From Maribellus sp. CM-23 (GTDB lineage: Bacteria > Bacteroidota > Bacteroidia > Bacteroidales > Prolixibacteraceae): a stretch of 64,000 bases of DNA. Both the position numbers and the translations under genes were made by a program. The stretch covers positions 411,446 through 475,445 of the forward strand of contig NZ_JADWYJ010000001.1 in assembly GCF_021354595.1 (NCBI RefSeq), given 5' to 3'. The notes under the pieces are model-generated. The model was not told the origin of the DNA, ran no database searches, and saw nothing but the letters and a program-made list of their open reading frames with translations. Shown piece after piece: positions 60,423 to 64,000 of the stretch (the first letter of the stretch is position 1; the number at the start of each line of letters is the position of its first letter).

Positions 60423-61998
60423 GATCTGCTGCCAATTTCATTTCCTTTTCCAAAGCTTTCGAAAGCTGCTCTTCAATTTTTACCAGTTCATCTTCGTAGA
60501 AATACCTGTCGCTTCCATACGGAACCAACTCTTCGATCGTATTTTCCTGTTCGTCGTATTTGGCGAAGAAAGTTGTATCCATCCACTCCATGTTCCTTGC
60601 TTCGTTGAATTTAAGCGCAAAAACCTTTTCACCATTGATTTCGGCGGTTCCCATCAACGAGGTTTTCCCGGCCGAAGAAGTCATGGTTATGTAGCGCGAA
60701 GGCCTGTTGATCGAAGCCAGACTTCGGTATACTTTATTAAATATCTTCGAGATATCGGCCAGCGGTGCAGTAAAATAATGGTGTTCTCCGGTTGGCCGCG
60801 CACAGTACATCGAGTGGAAACCAATGCCCAGCATAGCCAGCACATTCCCCAAATCGATCCAGTTTTGTGCCGAACGATCGATGTCAACTTTCCCGTTTTG
60901 GTCGTAAAACAAGCTGATATGGTTCATAATCGGGCTTTGGCTTTTTACAGCCACTCCGTATTTTTTCAAACGCCGGACGGCTGCAACAGAAGCGGGATTC
61001 ATCACATCGTGAGGCGTGGAAATGTGAGCAACCCAAACCGTCTGGATTCCGTTTTCGGTCAGTTTTTGCAGCAATTCCAAAATCCGCTTAAAGGCATCGG
61101 TCAACAGCCATTCAGGATGAAAATTGATGGCCCGCGAACCAATCCGCACCGTGCGAATGTGCCTCAGCTCCGCATCGTCGATCAAAGGTTGGACATATTC
61201 CAGCAATCTTTCGTAAGGGATATAACCGCCGTCGCCGCCGGTAATCAGAATGTCGCTCACTTCTTTGTGGCGTTTCAGGTATTCGTGTACCTGCGATACC
61301 TCGCGCTGCACAAACATATCTTCGTCGCCACGTACCTGCGCATGCCGGAAGCAATAAGTGCAAAACGAAAAACAGGTTTGCGTGGTCTTGTCCAAAATCA
61401 GTTTTACCGGCGGGTATTTGTGCTGACTGCCCTCCAGAATTTCCAGGTGGCCTTCGTCGTTAATATACCAGGGTTTATTCAGCTTTTGCTTCCCATCGTG
61501 CGGATTGGTCTTGTGCATGTAGTCCTCCACCACCCGCTTTCTTGCCTCCTCATCAGGAGCATCGGCATATTTCTTCACCTCATCGGGATGAATCATGCCC
61601 GGCTGCGGAAATACCAGCTGGTAATTGGAGTCACTCTCATAATTCTTCCAGTCGATGGTATTTAACACATACCGCGTTGCCAGAAAACGATATACTTCAA
61701 TAAAAAACTCCCGGTCTTTAATATGCGTCAGTTCAATGCCGTGCACCTTTAGCGTCTGAACAATTTCGCGAAATCCTTTCAGACCGGAATAATGCTCTTT
61801 GTCCTTAAAAATGGCATCGTCTTCGTAAAAGAACCCGGAATATTTCGGGTAATTATTGTGTAACCTCTGAATTAATCCGGGAGGCAGGAGATTTTCATTG
61901 TTGATGGTGCGAACCGCTTCCGCCCCGAGGTGATACCGTTTCACCATTTGCTGAATATCAGAAAGATCGACCTTTGTTTTAATTTCTTTTGAGTTCAT
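60412..61998 (-). CDS. KamA-family radical SAM aminomutase, proposed 2-aminoadipate 2,3-aminomutase
   Basis: A 528-residue radical SAM/PLP enzyme. The iron-sulphur motif is CX3CX2C (Cys209, Cys213, Cys216), with Arg218 at the place of the carboxylate-binding Arg134 of lysine 2,3-aminomutase (LAM). The SAM-binding motif is LITGGD near 251-256, and PLP Lys445 is in SSAGKTSLMG (LAM GGGGKTPVM). The LAM residues Asp293 and Asp330, which bind the substrate epsilon-amine, align with Arg401 and Thr438. Glutamate 2,3-aminomutase has Lys and Asn there. A dicarboxylic amino acid is therefore the likely substrate; the saccharopine/ALDH7 and PcaIJF neighbours point to 2-aminoadipate (inference). Longer than typical LAM (~420), with extra N-terminal sequence. 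Confidence 0.85.
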   Translation of the reverse strand: MNSKEIKTKVDLSDIQQMVKRYHLGAEAVRTINNENLLPPGLIQRLHNNYPKYSGFFYEDDAIFKDKEHYSGLKGFREIVQTLKVHGIELTHIKDREFFIEVYRFLATRYVLNTIDWKNYESDSNYQLVFPQPGMIHPDEVKKYADAPDEEARKRVVEDYMHKTNPHDGKQKLNKPWYINDEGHLEILEGSQHKYPPVKLILDKTTQTCFSFCTYCFRHAQVRGDEDMFVQREVSQVHEYLKRHKEVSDILITGGDGGYIPYERLLEYVQPLIDDAELRHIRTVRIGSRAINFHPEWLLTDAFKRILELLQKLTENGIQTVWVAHISTPHDVMNPASVAAVRRLKKYGVAVKSQSPIMNHISLFYDQNGKVDIDRSAQNWIDLGNVLAMLGIGFHSMYCARPTGEHHYFTAPLADISKIFNKVYRSLASINRPSRYITMTSSAGKTSLMGTAEINGEKVFALKFNEARNMEWMDTTFFAKYDEQENTIEELVPYGSDRYFYEDELVKIEEQLSKALEKEMKLAADHDQ

Positions 61999-62451
61999 AC
62001 AGATTTAAGTTCCGATTAAGATTTATATGCTGAATAATGGCAGGTGACTACCACCCGCAGGTTATGTAAACCCCGGTTACCGAATTCCGGCGATCCCGTT
62101 CATGAATCAATCAGAAACTATCAGGAAATGACACCGGTATTCAAAAACCGGAAGTTGATTAAAGCAGAATAAATGTAGTAGCTGCGGCTGCAGCTAATGT
62201 GAAACCGAATCGTCATCGAGACACTCTGGCATCCCGGGATAGAAAAACACCGGACAATAATACGATTGTACCATAGCCCTAAAGTTAACAAATGTGATTG
62301 ACACAAATTCTGACAACAAACATATTTCACAACATCTACCCAAATACAAATCCAAAAATTTTCACCACCTTTAATGCATATTATATAAACAACTGCACGT
62401 GAGAAATACCGGCAACACCGCTGGTATTAACTACGTGATTACAAGATTAAA
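61999..62451. other. 453-bp divergent promoter region of the lysine cluster
   Basis: Separates the minus-strand aminomutase operon from the plus-strand saccharopine dehydrogenase. No gene is supported; a 69-codon open frame at 62121-62330 lacks coding character. Inverted repeat ACCGGTATTCAAAAACCGG at 62130-62148 (imperfect) and a hairpin at 62405-62428 are present. No lysine riboswitch core was recognised. Confidence 0.55.
62405..62428 (+). promoter_or_regulatory. Inverted repeat just upstream of the saccharopine dehydrogenase
   Basis: AATACCGGC, a 6-base loop, GCTGGTATT: nine pairs including one G-T wobble, ending 23 bases before ATG 62452. It may be an operator for a dimeric regulator or a leader hairpin. 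Confidence 0.4.
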
Positions 62452-63780
62452 ATGAAGAAAGTTCTGTTATTGGGAGCCGGAATGGTTGCCAAACCGCTGG
62501 TCGATTATCTTTTGAACCATCAGATTCAACTTACCATAGCCACCCGAACCGTAGAAAAAGCCCTAAAACTGATTAACGGGCACGGAAATGCGAAAGCTGT
62601 TTCGTGGACAGTTGACGATATGCAAGCACTAAGTTTGCTGATTGCTGACCACGACCTGGTCGTTAGCCTGCTTCCCTACACCTACCATGTGGCAGTGGCA
62701 AAACTCTGTGTGAAGCATCAGAAAAACATGCTTACCACGTCGTATGTTTCCGAAAAAATGAAAGCACTGGATAAAGCCGCCAAAGAAGCCGGTATTATTC
62801 TTTTAAATGAAATGGGGGTTGATCCGGGCTTTGACCATATGACTGCCATGCGCATTATCGATAAAGTGCGTGCCGAGGGCGGAAAAGTAAAGGGGTTCTA
62901 TTCCTTGTGCGGAGCCCTAGCTGCCCCTGAGGAGGCGGATAATCCCTTTCATTATAAATTTACCTGGTCGCCACGGGGAGTGATCATGGCCGGCAACAAC
63001 AGCGCTAAATACCTAAGAAACGGCACTATTGTGGAAGTTTCATCGAACGATCTGTTTAAACAGCCACTGAAAATTGATTTCCCCGAGGTGGGTGAAATGG
63101 AAGTGTACTCCAACCGGGATTCCTTGTCGTACATTGACATTTACGGGCTAAAAAATATCGAGACTATGTACCGCGGTACTTTCCGCTACAAAAACTGGTG
63201 TGAGATTATGGATGCCTTAAAAATACTGGGAATGTTGAGCTACGACCGAAAAAGTTTTGACGGAAAGACATACAAAAAAGCAATGGCACGCGAACTTGAT
63301 GTTTATCCTGCAAATATGAAAGAAAAAGTAGCAGAACGCCTGAATCTTTCCATCAATAGTCCGGCAATTGTTGCGATGGAATGGCTGGGACTATTTAGCG
63401 ATGACCTGGTAAAAATAAATGAAGGATCGCCGTTTGATTTAACCACGGATCGAATGCTCAAAAAAATGATGCTGCCGCAAGGAGCCCGCGATATGGTAAT
63501 TATGCTGCATGCATTCCTGGTTGAAAACGCCGATGGAAGCAGGCAGGTGATCAAATCGCGCCTTCTTGACTTTGCCACGGCAGAAGACACATCCATTGCC
63601 CGAACGGTAGGACTTCCGGCAGGCATTGCTGCCAAAATGATTCTGGAAGGGAAATTCAGCGAAACGGGCGTACACATTCCCATTTCAAAAACCATTTACG
63701 AGCCGGTCCTTGACGAACTGCAAAAGCTCGGAATTACCATGAAAGAAGAATGGGGATTACCCGAAAACGAGATGTTGTAA
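62452..63780 (+). CDS. Saccharopine dehydrogenase (glutamate-forming)-like protein 2
   Basis: A 442-residue NAD(P)-dependent enzyme strongly resembling LYS9 and the SDH half of animal AASS: VLLLGAGMVAKPLVDYLL, DLVVSLLPYTYHVAVAKLC, LNEMGVDPGFDHMTAM, YSLCGALAAPEEADNPFHYKFTWSPRGVI (core LCGALAAPEEADNP), NSAKYLRNG, YRGTFRYKNWCEIMDAL and DTSIARTVGLPAGIAAKMIL. Predicted reaction: saccharopine plus NAD(P)+ to 2-aminoadipate semialdehyde plus glutamate. It is closer to LYS9 than the paralogue at 53006. It is transcribed away from the aminomutase operon. The lysine-2-oxoglutarate reductase that would make saccharopine is not in this window. Confidence 0.9.
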   Translation: MKKVLLLGAGMVAKPLVDYLLNHQIQLTIATRTVEKALKLINGHGNAKAVSWTVDDMQALSLLIADHDLVVSLLPYTYHVAVAKLCVKHQKNMLTTSYVSEKMKALDKAAKEAGIILLNEMGVDPGFDHMTAMRIIDKVRAEGGKVKGFYSLCGALAAPEEADNPFHYKFTWSPRGVIMAGNNSAKYLRNGTIVEVSSNDLFKQPLKIDFPEVGEMEVYSNRDSLSYIDIYGLKNIETMYRGTFRYKNWCEIMDALKILGMLSYDRKSFDGKTYKKAMARELDVYPANMKEKVAERLNLSINSPAIVAMEWLGLFSDDLVKINEGSPFDLTTDRMLKKMMLPQGARDMVIMLHAFLVENADGSRQVIKSRLLDFATAEDTSIARTVGLPAGIAAKMILEGKFSETGVHIPISKTIYEPVLDELQKLGITMKEEWGLPENEML

Positions 63781-63802
63781 ATTACCCGGAAAACAGAAAT
63801 GA

Positions 63803-64000
63803 TTATGCCGGCATTCCTAAAAAACCGGCCATACCGGCAAATAAGCCCGCAAATATCATAACAATAAACATAAGCACGTAGAGCGCCAGAACAACAATCA
63901 TTAAGATACCGATAAAACGATAGTGCGCTTTCAGGTTCTGAAATGCCGAAGACAGTTTTTCCTGGCTTTGGTACTTTAGTGCCTGTTTAATCCGCGATGA
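63803..64000 (-). CDS. Small membrane protein, C-terminal part (DUF5362-like)
   Basis: The last 65 residues of a minus-strand gene running in from beyond base 64000, ending with TAA at 63803-63805. The visible part has a helical stretch (LKYQSQEKLSSAFQNLKAHYRF) followed by a long hydrophobic helix pair (IGILMIVVLALYVLMFIVMI, FAGLFAGMAGFLG). This resembles the C-terminus of small Bacteroidota membrane proteins of the DUF5362 kind. The family assignment is from memory of the pattern and is tentative; that the frame is coding is well supported. Confidence 0.65.
   Translation of the reverse strand, partial: SSRIKQALKYQSQEKLSSAFQNLKAHYRFIGILMIVVLALYVLMFIVMIFAGLFAGMAGFLGMPA

Noticed and set aside
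60361..61665. A 434-codon open frame on the plus strand opposite the aminomutase gene
   Set aside because: It lies entirely antisense to a well-conserved enzyme; its composition looks like a shadow of the opposite strand and no family is recognisable.
60412..61998. Simple annotation as lysine 2,3-aminomutase (kamA)
   Set aside because: The two acidic residues that recognise the lysine side-chain amine are replaced by Arg and Thr, and no beta-lysine pathway genes (kamDE, kdd, kce, kal, beta-lysine acetyltransferase) are present.
62121..62330. Possible 69-residue Cys-rich small protein
   Set aside because: It sits in a promoter region, has irregular composition, no start context and no neighbour link.
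61999..62451. Lysine riboswitch upstream of the lysine genes
   Set aside because: No recognisable L-box core; only simple inverted repeats were seen.

Overview
The window looks like the chromosome of an anaerobic or facultatively anaerobic Bacteroidota, most likely of the Marinilabiliales/Prolixibacteraceae type. The evidence is DUF4954, DUF4252, DUF4350/DUF4129 and GxxExxY family proteins, promoter boxes of the TAnnTTTG type, several likely TTG starts, signal peptides ending in SAQ, and abundant low-valence electron-transfer proteins. No rRNA, tRNA, CRISPR array, prophage or insertion sequence was seen. Almost everything lies on the minus strand. The only plus-strand genes are 39542-41965, 52200-53009 and 62452-63780.

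Layout. 1-5322: truncated glmS, a DUF4954 protein, a PAS/LuxR-type regulator and a guanine deaminase. 5406-13453: NDH-2, a ThuA protein, a two-gene ABC exporter, a glycosyltransferase and a GxxExxY protein. 13496-29167: a long redox and beta-propeller cluster. It holds a two-polypeptide flavin/iron-sulphur complex (NuoE-NuoF fusion plus 2Fe-2S/GltD fusion, like Sporomusa-type transhydrogenases), a NapH/NosR-like membrane ferredoxin, a Tat-type four-cluster ferredoxin, a small Tat cysteine protein, one NHL propeller and five PQQ-like propellers. 29308-33110: a membrane protein fused to a THEP1 NTPase, and TypA/BipA. 33312-40255: the MoxR-DUF58-DUF4350-DUF4129-SpoIIM-RDD cluster. 40514-42562: an ECF sigma factor operon and an archaemetzincin. 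42624-50274: a six-gene minus-strand operon with a membrane-anchored GcvH-like protein, PsrB/PsrC-like subunits, a PstS-like/GcvH-like fusion, and a haem-motif histidine kinase with a sigma-54 response regulator. 50838-53009: another PQQ-like lipoprotein and an endonuclease/exonuclease/phosphatase protein.

53006-63780 is the most striking region. It encodes two saccharopine-dehydrogenase-like proteins, an antiquitin-type 2-aminoadipate-semialdehyde dehydrogenase, a KamA-family radical SAM aminomutase, a class III aminotransferase, both subunits of 3-oxoadipate CoA-transferase (PcaIJ) and 3-oxoadipyl-CoA thiolase (PcaF). Four of these genes overlap end to end. The aminomutase has Arg and Thr where lysine 2,3-aminomutase has the two Asp residues that hold the lysine side-chain amine. 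I infer an oxygen-independent lysine catabolic route: lysine, saccharopine, 2-aminoadipate semialdehyde, 2-aminoadipate, 3-aminoadipate, 3-oxoadipate, 3-oxoadipyl-CoA, then succinyl-CoA plus acetyl-CoA. The 2-aminoadipate 2,3-aminomutase step is, to my knowledge, undescribed.

Intergenic DNA carries several dispersed short-repeat families: ACCACAGAG-type, CCCCGGTTAAAACCGGGG palindromes, and GAGCT/AGCTC strings. Two of these run into coding sequences.
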